A stretch of DNA of 64,000 bases, taken from Anomaloglossus baeobatrachus (lineage: Eukaryota; Chordata; Amphibia; Anura; Aromobatidae). The stretch is from the NCBI RefSeq assembly GCF_048569485.1, contig NC_134364.1, forward strand, positions 129,867,089-129,931,088, in the 5' to 3' direction. The notes under the pieces are model-generated. The model had not been told where the DNA came from. It searched no databases and worked only from the letters and a program-made list of their open reading frames with translations. Position numbers and translations under genes: made by a program. Positions within the stretch are counted from its first letter, which is position 1. Each line of letters opens with the position of its first letter. This document shows positions 42,973-55,598 of the stretch, piece by piece.

Positions 42973-45900
42973 CCTGCACATCCCTCTCCTCTCTCTGCAC
43001 CTCCCTCTCCTCTCTCTGCACCTCCCTCTCCCCCTCTCTGCACCTCCCTCTCCCCCTTTCTGCACCTCCCTCTCCCCCTTTCTGCACCTCCCTCTCTCTT
43101 CCCTGCACCTCTCTCTCCTCCCTGCACCTCCCTCTCCCCTCCCTGCACCTCCCTCTCCCCTCCCTGCACCTCCCTCTCTCTTCCCTGCACCTCCCTCTCT
43201 CCTCCCTGCGCCTCCCTCTCTCCTCCCTGCTCCTCCCTCTCTCCTCCCTGCTCCTCCCTCTCTCTTCTCTCTACCTCCCTCTCCTATCCCTGCACCTCCC
43301 TCTCTCCTCTCTGCACTTCCCTCTTTCTTCTCTGCACCTCCCTCTTCCCTGCACCTCCCTCTCTCTTCCGTGCACCTCCCTCACTCTTCCCTGCACCTCT
43401 CTCTCTCTCTCTCCTCCCTGTACCTCCCTCTCTCTTCTTTGTACCTCCCTCTCCCCTACCTGCACCTCCTTCTTTCCTCCCTGCACTTCCCTCTCTCTTA
43501 CCTGCAGCTCTCTCTCTTCCCTGCAGCTCCCTCTCTCTTCTCTGCACCTCCCTCTTCCGTACACCTCCCTTTCTCTTCCCTGCACCTCTTTCTCTCTCCT
43601 CCCTGCACCTCCCTCTCTCTTTTCTGTACCTCCCTCTCCCCTCCCTGCACCTGCCTCTCTCCTCAATACACTTCCCTCTTTCTTCTCTGCACTTCCCTCT
43701 GTCTCCCTGCACCTCCCTCTCCCCTCCCTGCACCTCCCTCTCTCCTTCCTGCACCTCCCTCTCTCTTCTCTGCACCTCACTCTCCACTCACTGCACCTCC
43801 CTCTCCTCTCCCTTCACCTCCCTCTCGTCTCTGCACCTCCCTCTCTCTTCCCTGCACCTCTTTCTCTCCTCCCTGCACCATCCTCTCTCTTCCCTGCACC
43901 TCCATCTTTCTTCTCTGCACCTCCCTCTCTCTTCCCTGCACCTCCATCTCTCTTCCCTGCACCTCCCTCTTTCTTCTTTGCACCTCCCGTTCTCTTCCCT
44001 GCACCTCTCTCTCTCTTCCCTGCACCTCCCTCTCTCTTACCTGCACCTCCCTCTCTCTTGCCTGCACCTCCCTCACTCTTCCCTGCAACTCCCTCTCTCC
44101 CCTGCACCTCTCTCTCTCTCTCTTCCGTGCACCTCCCTCTCTCTTCCCTGCACCTCTCTCTCTCTCCTCCCTGCACCTCCCTCTCCTCCCTGCACCTCCA
44201 TCTCTCTTCTCTGTACCTCCCTCTCCCCTCCCTGCACCTCCCTGTCTCCTCCCTGCACTTCCCTCTTTCTTCTCTGCCCTTCCCTCTCCCTCCCTGCACC
44301 TCCCTCTCCCCTCCCTGCACCTCACTCTCCCCTCCCTGCACCTCCCTCTCTCCTCCCTGCACTTCCCTCTTTCTTCTCTTCCCTTCCCTCTCCCTCCCTG
44401 CACCTCCTTCTCCCCTCCCTGCACCTCCCTCTCTCTCTCTCTCTCTCTCTCTCCCCTCCCTGCACCTCTTATTCCCGTCTGCACCTCCCTCTCTCTTCTC
44501 TTCACCTCCTCTCCCCTCTGCAGCTCCCTCTGTCTTCTCTGCACCTCCCTCTCTTTTCTCTGCACCTCCCTCTCCTTTCCCTGCACCTCTCTCTCTTCTC
44601 CCTGCACCTCCTTCTCTCTTCTCTGCACCTCCCTCTCTCCTCCCTGCACCTCCCTCTCTCTTCTCTGAACCTTCCTCTCCCCTCCCTGCACCTTCTTCTA
44701 TCCTCCCTGCACCTCCCTCTCTCTTCTCTGCACCTCCCTCTCTCTTCTCTGCACCTCCCTCTCTCCTCCCTTTACCTGCCTCTCCCCTCCCTGCACCTCG
44801 CTCTTCCCTCCCTTTCCTCCCTGCACCTCCCTCTCTCCTCCTTGCACCTCCCTCTCTCTTCTCTGCACCTCCCTCTCTCTTCTCTGCACCTCCCTCTCTC
44901 CTCCCTTTACCTCCCTCTCCCCTCCCTGCACCTCCCTTGCCTCCCTGCACCTCCCTCTCCCCTCCCTGCACCTCTCTCCCCTCCCTGCACCTCCCTCTCT
45001 CCTCCCTGCACCTCCCTCTCTCCTCCCTGCACCTCCCTCTCCCCTCCCTACACCTCCCTCTCTCCTCCCTGCCCCTCCCGCTCTCCTCCCTGCACCTCCC
45101 TCTCTCCTCCCTGCACGTGCCTCTTTTTTCTCTGCACCTCCCTCTCCCCTCCCTTCACCTCCCTCTCCTCTCTGCATCTCCTCTCTTTTCTTCACCTCCC
45201 TCTCCCCTCTGCACCTCCCTCTCTCTTCTCTGCACCTCCCTCTCTCTTTTCTGCACCTCCCTCTCCCTGCACCTCTCTCTCTCTCCTCCCTGCACCTCCC
45301 TCTCTCTACTCTGCACCTCCCTCTCTCCTCCCTGCACCTCCCTCTCTCTTCTCTGAACCTCACTCTCCCCTCCCTGGACCTCCCTCTTTTTTCTTTGCAC
45401 CTCCCTCTCTCCTTTCTATACCTCCCTCTCCCCTCCCTGCACCTCCGACTCTGTTCCCTGCACCTCCTGCTCTCCTCCCTGCACCTCCCTACCTCCTCCC
45501 TGCACTTCCCTCTCTCTTCTCTGCACATCCCTCTCTCTTCTCTGCACCTCCCTCTCTCTTCTCTGCACCTCCCTCTCTCTTCTCTGCACCTCCCTCTCTC
45601 TTCTCTGCACCTCCCTCTCTCCTCCCTGCACCTCCCTCTCTCTTCTCTGAACCTTCCTCTCCCCTCACTGCACCTCCTTCTCTCCTACCGCACCATCCTC
45701 TCTCTTCTCTGCACCTCCCTCCCTCCTCCCTGCACCTCCCTCACTCTTCTCTGCACCTCTCTCTCTTCTATGCACTTCCCTCTCTCCTCCCTTTACCTCC
45801 CTCTCCCCTCCCTGCACCTCCCTCTCCCCTCCCTTGCCTCCCTGCACCTCCCTCTCCCCTCCATGCACCTCTCCACCCCTCCCTTCACATCCCTCTCTCT

Positions 45901-47772
45901 TGTCCCTGCACCTCCCTCTTTCTTCTCTGCACCTCCCTCTCTCCTCCCTGCACCTCCCTCTCTCTTCTCTGCACCTCCCTCTCCCTCTCTCCTCCCTGCA
46001 CCTCCCTCTCTCTTCTCTGCACCTCCCTCTCTCCTCCCTGCACCTCTCTCTCTCTTCTCTGCACCTCCCTCTCTCTTCCCTGCACCTCTCTCTCCTCCCT
46101 GCACCTCCCTCTCCTCCCTGCTTCCCCATCTCTCTTCTCTGTTCCTCCCTCTCCCCTCTCTGCACCTCCCTCTCGCCTCCCTTCACCTCCCTCTCCTCTC
46201 TGCACCTCCCTCTCTCTTCCCTGCACCTCTTTTTCTCCTCCCTGCAACTCCCTCTCTCTTCCCTGCACCTCCCTCTCTCATCCATGCACCTCCCTCTCTC
46301 TTCCCTGCACCTCCCTCTCTTCCCTGCACCTCCTTCTCTCTTCTCTGCACCTCCCTCTCTTTTCCCTGCACCTCCCTCTCTCTTCCCTGCACCTCTCTCT
46401 CTTCCCTGCACCTCCCTCTCTCTTCCCTGCACCTCCCTCTCTCTTCCCTGCACCTCCCTCTCTTTCCTCCCTGCACCTCCATCTCTCTTCTCTTTACCTC
46501 CCTCTCCCCTCCCGTCACCTCCCTCTCTCCTCCCTGCACTTCCCTCTTTCTTCTCTGCACTTCCCTCTCCCTCCCTGCACCTCCCTCTCCCCTCCCTGCA
46601 CCTCACTCTCCCCTCCCTGCACCTCCCTCTCCCCTCCTTGCACCTCCCTCTCCTTCCTGCACTTCCCTCTTTCTTCTCTGCACCTCCCTCTCCCCTCCCT
46701 GTACCTCCCTCTCTCTCTCCCCTCCCTGCACCTCCCTCTCCCGTTTGCACCTCCGTCTCTCTTCTCTGCACCTCCCTCTTTCCTCTGCACCTCCCTCTCT
46801 CTTCTCTGCACCTCCTCTCCCCTCTGCACCTCCCTCTGTCTTCTCTGCACCTCCCTCTCTCTTCTCTGCACCTCTCTCTCTCCTCCCTTCACCTCCCGCT
46901 CCCTTCCCTGCACCTCCCTCTCTCTTCTCTGCACCTCCCTCTCCCCTCTGCACCTCCCTCTCTCTTCTCTGCACCTCCTCTCCCCTCTGCACCTCCCCCT
47001 GTCTTCTCTGCACCTCCCTCTCTCTTCTCTGCACCTCCCTCTCCCCTCCCTGCACATCTCTCTCTCTCTCTCCTCCCTGCACCTCCCTCTCTCTTCTCTG
47101 CACCTTCCTATGCCCTCCCTGCACCTTCCTCTCCCCTCCCTGCACCTCCCTCTTTCTTCCCTGCACCTCCCTCTCTCTTCTCTGCACCTCACTCTCTCCT
47201 CCCTGCACCTCCCTCTCTCTTCTCTGCACCTCCCTTTCTTCTCAGCATCTCTTTCTCTCCTCCCTTTTCCTCCCTCTCCCCTCCCTGCACCTCCCTCTTC
47301 CCTCCCTTTCCTCCCTGCACCTCCCTCTCCCCTCCCTGCACCTCCCTCTCCCCTCCCTGCACCTCCCTCTCTCTCCTCCCTGCACCGCCCTCTCTCCTCG
47401 CTGCACCTCCCTCTCTCCTCCCTGCACCTCCCTCTCTCTTCTCTGCACCTCCCTTTCCCCTCCTTGCACCTCCCTCTCCCCTCCCTGCACCTTCCTCTCT
47501 CTTCCCTCCACCTCCTTCTCTCTTTTCAGCACCTCTCCTCTCTCCTCACTGCACGTTCCCTCTCTCCTCCCTGCAGCTCCCTCTCCCCGCTCTGCATCTC
47601 CCTCTCTCCTCTCTGCATCTCCCTCACCTCTCTCTGCACCTGTGTCTCTCTTCCCTGCACCTCCCTCTCTCCTTCCTGCACCTCCCTTTCTTTTCCCTGC
47701 ACCTCCCTCTCCCCGCTCTGCACCTCCCTCTCTCCACCTCCCTCTCCTCTGCACCTCCCTCTCTCCTCCCTG
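42973..47772. repeat. 21-bp pyrimidine-rich tandem array, block 2
   Basis: The same unit as block 1. It carries the marker variant (CTTTTCAGCACCTC, then CACTGCACGTTCCC) near 47519-47563, immediately before LTR copy 2, in the same order as block 1. This supports block-wise duplication with the LTR included. Confidence 0.95.
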
Positions 47773-48456
47773 TGTAGCGCCCCTGAACCCTTCAGGGTGC
47801 TACAAGGTTTGGCATCCCCACCAGGGACCCAGAACCCCAGTGCCGGTACCAACAAAAACCCAGGTAATCCCAGTTTTCCCCCAACATTCCCCCATACAAT
47901 GATACTTAGCTAGGGTGCGACTAATGGATGGCCGCCTAGAGATGGAGCCACTCCAGTCCACTAGTTGACCAGGTGGGAGGGGCAGACTGTGGAGAGTAGT
48001 CAGGAAGTCAGTAGTGAGTAGGCAGTTGAAAGTTGACAGTAGGAGAATGAAGGTCGGAAGTGAAGCGACGCCCTGGCTTGGGTTGACGGTGACCTTGTAC
48101 CTAAGAGAAGTGTTGACGGTGGAGTACTCCCGGGACTACGCACCGACGGGGTACAGGACCCTAGGACAGGAAAGATCTTCAAGCAGACCTGTTAACACCT
48201 GCACAGCAAAGGGGACCATCAAGGACCTTGCTGACTCTAGCTGCAATACCATCAGCCCCAGTAGAAACATTCTGCAGCGGTGGCTCCCTACACTTTGCCG
48301 CAACACCTCAAATGGCGTCAATTATCATATTCTCCCCTATAAATATCCCCATTACAAAAAGGGCCCAGAGCATGGAACTGGGTAAAGGCCATCACCGTGA
48401 CTTCCCCAAGACCTATACTGCCCGGAACCGAGTACCCCATATCCCTGGGTGCTACA
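47773..48456 (+). mobile_element. Solo LTR, copy 2 (shorter form)
   Basis: 684 bp, the same ends as copy 1 and the same CCTG flanks. It is about 325 bp shorter than copy 1 through one shared internal shortening that is also present in copy 3. Confidence 0.75.
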
Positions 48457-50666
48457 CCTGCACATCCCTCTCCTCTCTCTGCACCTCCCTCTCCCCTCTG
48501 CACCTCCCTCTCTCTTCTCTGCACTTCTCTCTCTCTTTTCTGCACCTCCCTCTCCCTGCAAATATCTCTCTCTCTCCTCCCTGCACCTCCCTCTCTCTAC
48601 TCTGCACCTCACTCTCCCCTCCCTGCACCTCCCTCTCTCTTCTCTGCACCTCCGTCTCTCCTCCCTGCACCTCCCTCTTTCTTCTCTGAATCTCACTCTC
48701 CCCTCCCTGCACCTCCCTCTCTCTTCTCTGCACCTCCGTCTCTCCTCCCTGCACCTCCGTCTCTCCTCCCTGCACCTCCCTCTCTCCTCCCTGCACCTCC
48801 CTCTCCCTCCCTGCACCTCCCTCTCTCCTCCCTGCACCTCCTTCTCCCCTCCATGCACCTCCCTCTCCCCTCCCTGCACATCCCTCTCTCTCTTCCCTGC
48901 ACCTCCCTCTTTCTTCTCTGCACCTCCCTCTCTCCTCCCTGCATCTCCCTCTCTCTTCTCTGCACCTCCCTCTCCCCTCCCTCTCTCCTCCCTGCACCTC
49001 CCTCTCTCTTCTCTGCACCTCCCTCTCTCCTCCCTGCACCTCCCTCTCTCTTCTCTGCACCTCCCTCTCTCTTCTCTGCACCTCCCTCTCTCTTCTCTGC
49101 ACCTCCCTCTCCCCTCTGCACCTCCCTCTCCCCTCCCTTTACCTACCTCTTTCCTCCCTGCACCTCCCTCTCCCCTCCCTGCACCTTCCTCTCTCTTCTC
49201 TGCACCTCCTTCTCTCCTCCCTGCACCTCCCTCCCCCCTCCCTGCACCTCCGTCTCTCCTCCCTGAACCTCCCTCTCTCCTTCCTGCAGCTCCCTCTCTC
49301 TTCTCTGCACCTCCCTCTCCCCTCCCTTCACCTCCTTATCGTCGCTGCACCTCCCTCTCTCTTCTCTGCACCTCCCTCTCCCCTCCCTGCACCTCCCTCT
49401 CTTTTCTCTGCACCTCCCTCTCCCCTCCCTTCACCTCCCTCTCCTCTCTGCACCTCCCTCTCTCCTCTGCACCTCCCTCTCCCCTCCCTTCACCTCCCTC
49501 TCTCTTCTCTGCACCTCCCTCTCCCCTCCCTTCACCGCCCTCTCTCTTCTCTGCACCTCCCTCTCCCCTCCCTGCACCTCCCTATCTCTTCTCTGCACCT
49601 CCCTCTCCCCTCTGCACCTCCCTCTCTCTTCTCTGCACCTCCCTCTCTCTTCTCTGCACCTCCCTCTCCCCTCTGCACCTCCCTCTCCCCTCCCTTCACC
49701 TACCTCTTTCCTCCCTGCACCTCCCTCTCCCCTCCCTGCACCATCCTCTCTCTTCTCTGCACCTCCTTCTCTCCTCCCTGCACCTCCCTCTCCCCTCCCT
49801 GCACCTCCATCTCTCCTCCCTGCACCTCCCGCTCTCCTCCCTGCACCTCCCTCTCTCCTCCCTGCAGCTCCCTCTCTCTTCTCTGCACCTCCCTCTCCCC
49901 TCCCTTCACCTCCTTATCGTCTCTGCACCTCCCTCTCTCTTCTCTGCACCTCCCTCTCCCCTCCCTTCACCTCCCTCACTCTTCTCTGCACCTCCCTCTC
50001 CCCTCCCTTCACCGCCCTCTCTCTTCTCTGCACCTCCCTCTCCCCTCCCTGCACCTCCCTATCTCTTCTCTGCACCTCCCTCTCCCCTCTGCACCTCCCT
50101 CTCTCTTCTCTGCACCTCCCTCTCTCTTCTCTGCACCTCCCTCTCCCCTCTGCACCTCCCTCTCCCCTCCCTTCACCTACCTCTTTCCTCCCTGCACCTC
50201 CCTCTCCCCTCCCTGCACCATCCTCTCTCTTCTCTGCACCTCCTTCTCTCCTCCCTGCACCTCCCTCTCCCCTCCCTGCACCTCCATCTCTCCTGCCTGC
50301 ACCTCCCGCTCTCCTCCCTGCACCTCCCTCTCTCCTCCCTGCAGCTCCCTCTCTCTTCTCTGCACCTCCCTCTCCCCTCCCTTCACCTCCTTATCGTCTC
50401 TGCACCTCCCTCTCTCTTCTCTGCACCTCCCTCTCCCCTCCCTGCACCTCCCTCTCTTTTCTCTGCACCTCCCTCTCCCCTCCCTTCACCTCCCTCTCCT
50501 CTCTGCACCTCCCTCTCTTTGCTCTGCACCTCCCTCTCCCCTCTGCACCTCCCTCTCCCCTCTGCACCTCCCTCTCTCTTCTCTGCACCTCCCTCTCTCT
50601 TCTCTGCACCTCCCTCTCCCTTCTCTGCACCTCCCTCTCTCTCTTCCCTGCACCTCCCTCTTTCTT
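48457..50666. repeat. 21-bp pyrimidine-rich tandem array, block 3, left of the L1
   Basis: Same unit. Internal longer-range repeats are visible: the CTCCTTATCGTC word recurs near 49330, 49910 and 50390, and the intervening text near 49690-49920 and 50170-50400 is almost the same, a period of about 477 bp. Confidence 0.93.
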
Positions 50667-50680
50667 TTTCCAAAACGTTT

Positions 50681-50686
50681 TTTATT
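50681..50686 (-). terminator. L1 polyadenylation signal
   Basis: TTTATT on the plus strand reads AATAAA on the minus strand, about 15 bases before the L1 3' end. Confidence 0.75.
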
Positions 50687-50974
50687 GATTTTTCAAATTT
50701 GTAAAAACATGACAAGTATCATTGCAAAAGAAGAACATTCGTCTGACAAAATGTGACATAGAGGTGGGTGATACCCCAATTTGGAGTTCCATGTTGCTGT
50801 TCGATTTAAGATAGTATACAGTAACATTAAACCAAAACATAGGTAATGAAATATAATATAACATATGCAATACAATTCGTTAAATCTCTGTGTCGTCCCT
50901 GAATGATTTCAATTTTGCTAGCGTGCCTTGGTATTCCCAACCGTCTCGTCTCCCCCTCCCGCCAGAGCCCCCTC

Positions 50975-53900
50975 CTAGGTGATTCTCAGTTTACCCAGGC
51001 TGTCCTGGATATCGCTCAGGATATACCACTCCGAGTGAACAAAAGGTGCCATCAGGTTAATTATTTCTCCCTGTGTGAATTGGCTTTCAATAAAATGTCT
51101 CCATCTCACAAAAAACTTGGCTGTCAACCCATCTTTATCCCTCTCCGCTTCTAGTTTTTCCCACTTCAGAAGGTTGTGTAGTTCGCCCACAACCTCCTTT
51201 ATGGATGGGCCCTCCCTTTGAATCCAGTGTTTTAAGATGCAACGCTTAGCTATCATGGCTATGTCATGCGTTATTGCGTATTTCCTCTTTTCCTGCGTGC
51301 TCGGTCCTCCTCCTACTCCTCCCTCAAAGGAGTGGAAAATCCACACCATTAAGTCTAGTTTGCTGAAAATTCCCCATGTTGACTGGGCAAATAGTCTGAC
51401 TTGGTTCCAGAACCTAGCGATTGTCTCACATTCCCATAGCCCATGCAGCATATCCGTTTTTTCTTTTTGACACTTAGGACACCACCTATCCCTACCTGGT
51501 ATGTTGAAACCTATAATGGCCCTATGTAGAATTCTGAATTGAGTGTCTCTCCATCTCTCATTGGTAATATGTTTCCGCACTTGTACCCATCCTCTCAGTA
51601 TATCATCCACCACTTCTTCCCTTCCCAATTGTTTCCCCCACGCTTTTAAAGTCCGACTATCCTCCAGTGAGATAAGCACCCCCCTTAGCGATCGATAAAT
51701 TTTAGAGACATTTATACTTGTTACATCACATTCCAGTAACTCATCAATCGAACTTCTGTTCAGCTCTCTTCCAACCACACCCAGGTCTCCTATTATTCCA
51801 TGTTTCAATTGTTCATACTGGATGACATGTGAGCTATTAAGGTTGTACTTATCCAACACTTCCCGACCTGTCATCCACCTCCTGTCCTCCACATTCATAA
51901 CATCTATCATTCTCCTGACTCCCCTCTCTTTCCATCTAGTAAATAGCTTGTTTTCTCGTCCCAGGGGAAAATTTGGGAATGCCCAGGGGTTCAAGTACTT
52001 GGACACTTTCCATGAGAGCCCCAGTTTTTTCCTTACCGACTTCCATGTTAGCATGGTGTCTCGGAATATAATTGAGTTCCTTATGTGCCCTTCAACCCTG
52101 GATAGTGGGGAGTGCAGAATGGACGTCAGATCCCACGGTGACGCATATTTAGTTTCCATCGCATGATCTGAGTGCCTACTCGTTCCTCTCACCCAATCAA
52201 TTACATGCCTCATGATACATACAAGATTATACCCTTGGACATCTGGAAAGTTTAGACCTCCCTCCTCTGCTGACTTCATCAGCGTACGCAGCTTTATTCT
52301 GGGTTTCCTTCCCCTCCACAGAAATTCTGTATACGCGGAGTTGAGCTTATTCACATCCTTTAGTTTTAGCAATAGCGGGATTGTCTGGAAGGGATACAGC
52401 AGCCTAGGAAAGCTCATCATTTTTATCAGGTGGCATCTTGCCAGTAATTGAAGTGGCAGACCTTTCCATCCCTTTAATTGAACTATAATTTTCCTGATTA
52501 GCGGTCCATAATTCAAGTTATAGATTGTTTCCACCGATCTTCCTATATGCACTCCCAGGTATTTAATTGAAGATTGTGCTATAGGAATTCCACATAGACA
52601 GCCATCCCTTATTTGTCCCCCCATTGTCCCATGATGCCCCTTTAGGAACATGATCTCGCATTTTTTTTTGTTCAGTTTGAAACCGGAGAATGAGCCAAAT
52701 TTTTCAATCAAGGCAAGAGTCTGTGGCAAATCCGCACCGGGGTCCCCCATATAAAGTATGATGTCATCAGCAAAAAGCGCTGTCTTTACTTCTGAACCCC
52801 TTATCTTGATTCCTTTAAAGCTATTTTGTCCCTGTAGTATTCTTGACAACGGCTCGATTGCCAGGTTGAATAAAAGAGGAGATAATGGGCAGCCCTGTCT
52901 TGTTCCCTTCATCAAAGGGAACACGTCTGATAGAAAGCCCGGAGTGTGTACCCTAGCTCCCGAGTTGGCATAAAGGTTTCTAATGTAAAGTCTCATCTTG
53001 CCTACAATCCCTATGGCCTCCATTACCCTGTCTAACCACCCCCAATTTACATTATCAAACGCTTTTTCTGCGTCAAGTGTAACTAGGGCAGGTCTAGCCC
53101 CTCCCTCAGTGAGACCCAGTCTAACCGCGTCTACCACTAGAATTGTCTTTCGGATATTGGTAACGGCATTTCTCCCCTTGATAAACCCCACCTGGTGATT
53201 CGTAATGATCCTAGGTAAGATCTCGGCCAGTCTATTAGCCATGATCTTGGACATAATTTTTAAATCCTGATTTATGAGCGATATAGGTCTATAACTAGAG
53301 GGATCATCCAGGTCCTTGGTTCCCTTGGGGAGTAATTTAATATATGCTATGTTGGAATTTTTGGGTATTTCCGCCCCTCCCAGGAAAGCATTAAAGACTG
53401 AGGTTAGATCCGGCGAGATCAGATCCTTCAGAGCCTTATAGAATTCACTATTGAAACCGTCAGGTCCCGGTGCCTTGTTGGTGTTAAGCTCCCCAATTGT
53501 TCTCGTCACCTCCTCTACTGTGATATCTGCGTTTAAGGCACTCAAATCTTCCTCCATCAAGCTAGGCATTTGGGCTTGTCTTAGCCACTCTGCCTCATCA
53601 GTCATGTCGTTATTCCCTGACCCATATAGTTTTCTATAGTAATCTCCCAACAGTTTATTAATGTCCTTAGGATCCGTAGTCACCTCTCCCCCCTTTGTTT
53701 TCAGTTTAGAGATCACTGTCATCTTTCTGCTGCCCCTTGCCAGATTGGCCAACATCCTTCCCGCCTTGTTGCCAAACCTATGTAAGTCAACCTCCTTGTG
53801 CGACCAGAATAGTTGTTCCTTTTTTTTGGCCCATTCGTCAAATCCCTCTTTTGCCTCCAACCATCTGCCTTTTGTCATGGGAGATCTATTTGTCACATAA

Positions 53901-54874
53901 TTTGTATATGCTACCCGTACTGCTTCACTATGGAAATTATAATTCTCATTGGTTTTCCGTTTGATCATGGCTGCGTACCCCACCAGACGGCCCCTTAGGA
54001 CCGCTTTTGCCGTTTCCCAAAATATCACTGGGGACTCTCTATGTTCCTTATTGTCCTCTGCGAATTCTCCCCACCACTCCTGTAGCACCTTATGGAAATT
54101 ATCTTGCCTGAGAAGGAACGATGGGAATCTCCATATGATATCTGTACCTCTCCTGAATTTCTCTCTAATGCCCAATCTCACCGGACTATGATCAGAGATC
54201 ACCATATTCTCTATCACACAATCTTGCGTACCACTCAGTAAGTCTTGCGAGATCCAGAACTGATCAATACGTGACCAGCTATCATGAGGGTGAGAGAAGT
54301 GTGTATACTCTCTGTCATGTGGGTGAGTTAGTCTCCAGATGTCTTTCAGTCCTACGTCTTCTAATGTTACATCCCTATTGTCTAAACTCCTGCCCACATT
54401 AGCTGTCCCCTCCTCGCCCCACCTCCTATCTTCAGCTGAGTCTGGGACGGTGTTAAAATCGCCTCCCACTATAATGTTAGCCTCCCCATCTGCTAATATG
54501 GTGGCCTTTATGTCATCATGAAATGTGATTTGTTGTGAATTTGGGCCATAGACATTATAAATACTGAGTTTACCCGCTGGACTAACGATTGTTAAGTGCT
54601 GCCACCTTCCATGGTCGTCTGCCTCATGTGCCACTACCTCATGACTGAATTGTTTATTTATTAGAATCATAGTGCCCGCTTTTCTACCTTGTGCCGCTGC
54701 CCCGTAAACGGTGCCCACCCAATGTTTCTTCATGCGGAAAAAGTCCTCCCCCCCCAAGTGGGTTTCCTGTAATAAGGCAATGTCTGTCTTTAGTCTTTTC
54801 AGATGTCTCAATATCATTGCTCGTTTGTTAGGTGATCTCAGCCCTTTAACATTCCACGTAGTTATCTGTATCAT
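50975..54874 (-). CDS. L1 ORF2: endonuclease and reverse transcriptase
   Basis: 1299 residues, close to the usual L1/Tx1 size. The N-terminal AP-type endonuclease shows TTWNVKGLRSPNKR, ALLQETHLGG, IYNVYGPNS, VGGDFNTVPD and ISDHSPVRL. The central RT shows NKAPGPDGFNSEFYK, SYRPISLINQDLKIMSKIMA, HQVGFIKGR, VTLDAEKAFDNVNW, TRQGCPLSPLLFNLAIEPL and the catalytic ALFADDIILYMGDP. A C-terminal Cys-rich segment has CPKCQKEKTDMLHGLWEC. It nicks target DNA and copies L1 RNA there. No missing catalytic residue was seen. Confidence 0.95.
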   Translation of the reverse strand: MIQITTWNVKGLRSPNKRAMILRHLKRLKTDIALLQETHLGGEDFFRMKKHWVGTVYGAAAQGRKAGTMILINKQFSHEVVAHEADDHGRWQHLTIVSPAGKLSIYNVYGPNSQQITFHDDIKATILADGEANIIVGGDFNTVPDSAEDRRWGEEGTANVGRSLDNRDVTLEDVGLKDIWRLTHPHDREYTHFSHPHDSWSRIDQFWISQDLLSGTQDCVIENMVISDHSPVRLGIREKFRRGTDIIWRFPSFLLRQDNFHKVLQEWWGEFAEDNKEHRESPVIFWETAKAVLRGRLVGYAAMIKRKTNENYNFHSEAVRVAYTNYVTNRSPMTKGRWLEAKEGFDEWAKKKEQLFWSHKEVDLHRFGNKAGRMLANLARGSRKMTVISKLKTKGGEVTTDPKDINKLLGDYYRKLYGSGNNDMTDEAEWLRQAQMPSLMEEDLSALNADITVEEVTRTIGELNTNKAPGPDGFNSEFYKALKDLISPDLTSVFNAFLGGAEIPKNSNIAYIKLLPKGTKDLDDPSSYRPISLINQDLKIMSKIMANRLAEILPRIITNHQVGFIKGRNAVTNIRKTILVVDAVRLGLTEGGARPALVTLDAEKAFDNVNWGWLDRVMEAIGIVGKMRLYIRNLYANSGARVHTPGFLSDVFPLMKGTRQGCPLSPLLFNLAIEPLSRILQGQNSFKGIKIRGSEVKTALFADDIILYMGDPGADLPQTLALIEKFGSFSGFKLNKKKCEIMFLKGHHGTMGGQIRDGCLCGIPIAQSSIKYLGVHIGRSVETIYNLNYGPLIRKIIVQLKGWKGLPLQLLARCHLIKMMSFPRLLYPFQTIPLLLKLKDVNKLNSAYTEFLWRGRKPRIKLRTLMKSAEEGGLNFPDVQGYNLVCIMRHVIDWVRGTSRHSDHAMETKYASPWDLTSILHSPLSRVEGHIRNSIIFRDTMLTWKSVRKKLGLSWKVSKYLNPWAFPNFPLGRENKLFTRWKERGVRRMIDVMNVEDRRWMTGREVLDKYNLNSSHVIQYEQLKHGIIGDLGVVGRELNRSSIDELLECDVTSINVSKIYRSLRGVLISLEDSRTLKAWGKQLGREEVVDDILRGWVQVRKHITNERWRDTQFRILHRAIIGFNIPGRDRWCPKCQKEKTDMLHGLWECETIARFWNQVRLFAQSTWGIFSKLDLMVWIFHSFEGGVGGGPSTQEKRKYAITHDIAMIAKRCILKHWIQREGPSIKEVVGELHNLLKWEKLEAERDKDGLTAKFFVRWRHFIESQFTQGEIINLMAPFVHSEWYILSDIQDSLGKLRIT

Positions 54875-55598
54875 GTTAACCTGTGTATTCTGCTTTTACT
54901 ACTCCCTCCCCTATGGGCCCCTGCATCAAGGAAGACGAGATGTTCGACACGAGAATCACAGTTGGTACCACAAAATCGACACTCCCTTTCCCCACCTTGC
55001 AAATATAACAAATACAACAAAAAGCATGTAACTGTAAAACATATTTTCCCTTCCGAGAAATCCACGGCGTTTCCCGCCACGTTGGTGAGCTCCCCTATTC
55101 CTAGCCAAAATATGTAGCTCCCTAATCACCCCCCAAAAAATATATGTTCTATCCCCGGACTAACTTGAATAAGCCTTTGAAAATTATGCAAAAATTAGCA
55201 CAGTATGTCAAAACCTCAGCAAGATTCTCCAGTCCTACTTATCTCTGACTCCAGGTAGCCATCAGTCCGCCCAGAACAGGCCCACTTCATTTGAATTTGG
55301 ATGATGTTCCTGGACAAAGGAGAAAAAGAAAAAAAGAAAAAAAAGACCAAGGGGAGAGAAGATGGAGAAAGAAAGGAGAAGAACAAAAAAAAAAAAAAAA
55401 AAAAGAGAGGGGGGGGGAAAGAGGACCCAGACTTTGGGATGTTTTCCTCTCTTTTCTCCCTTCCCCCTCCTCCTCTCACCTCCCCAACCCTCTCTCCGTA
55501 ATGCATCCTCCTCAACGCCTCTCCCTGTTTGGGAAGAGAGAAAAAAAAAAAAAAAAAAAAACAGGCAAAAAAAGGAAAAACAATGAGCGAGTTCCAGT
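54875..55598 (-). other. L1 inter-ORF spacer with homopolymer runs
   Basis: 724 bp between ORF1 and ORF2. It carries A runs of about 19-20 bases on the plus strand (about 55387-55404 and 55542-55561), thus T runs on the L1 sense strand, next to a purine-rich stretch with a G9 run near 55411. Small frames here have low-complexity translations and no domain. Confidence 0.8.
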
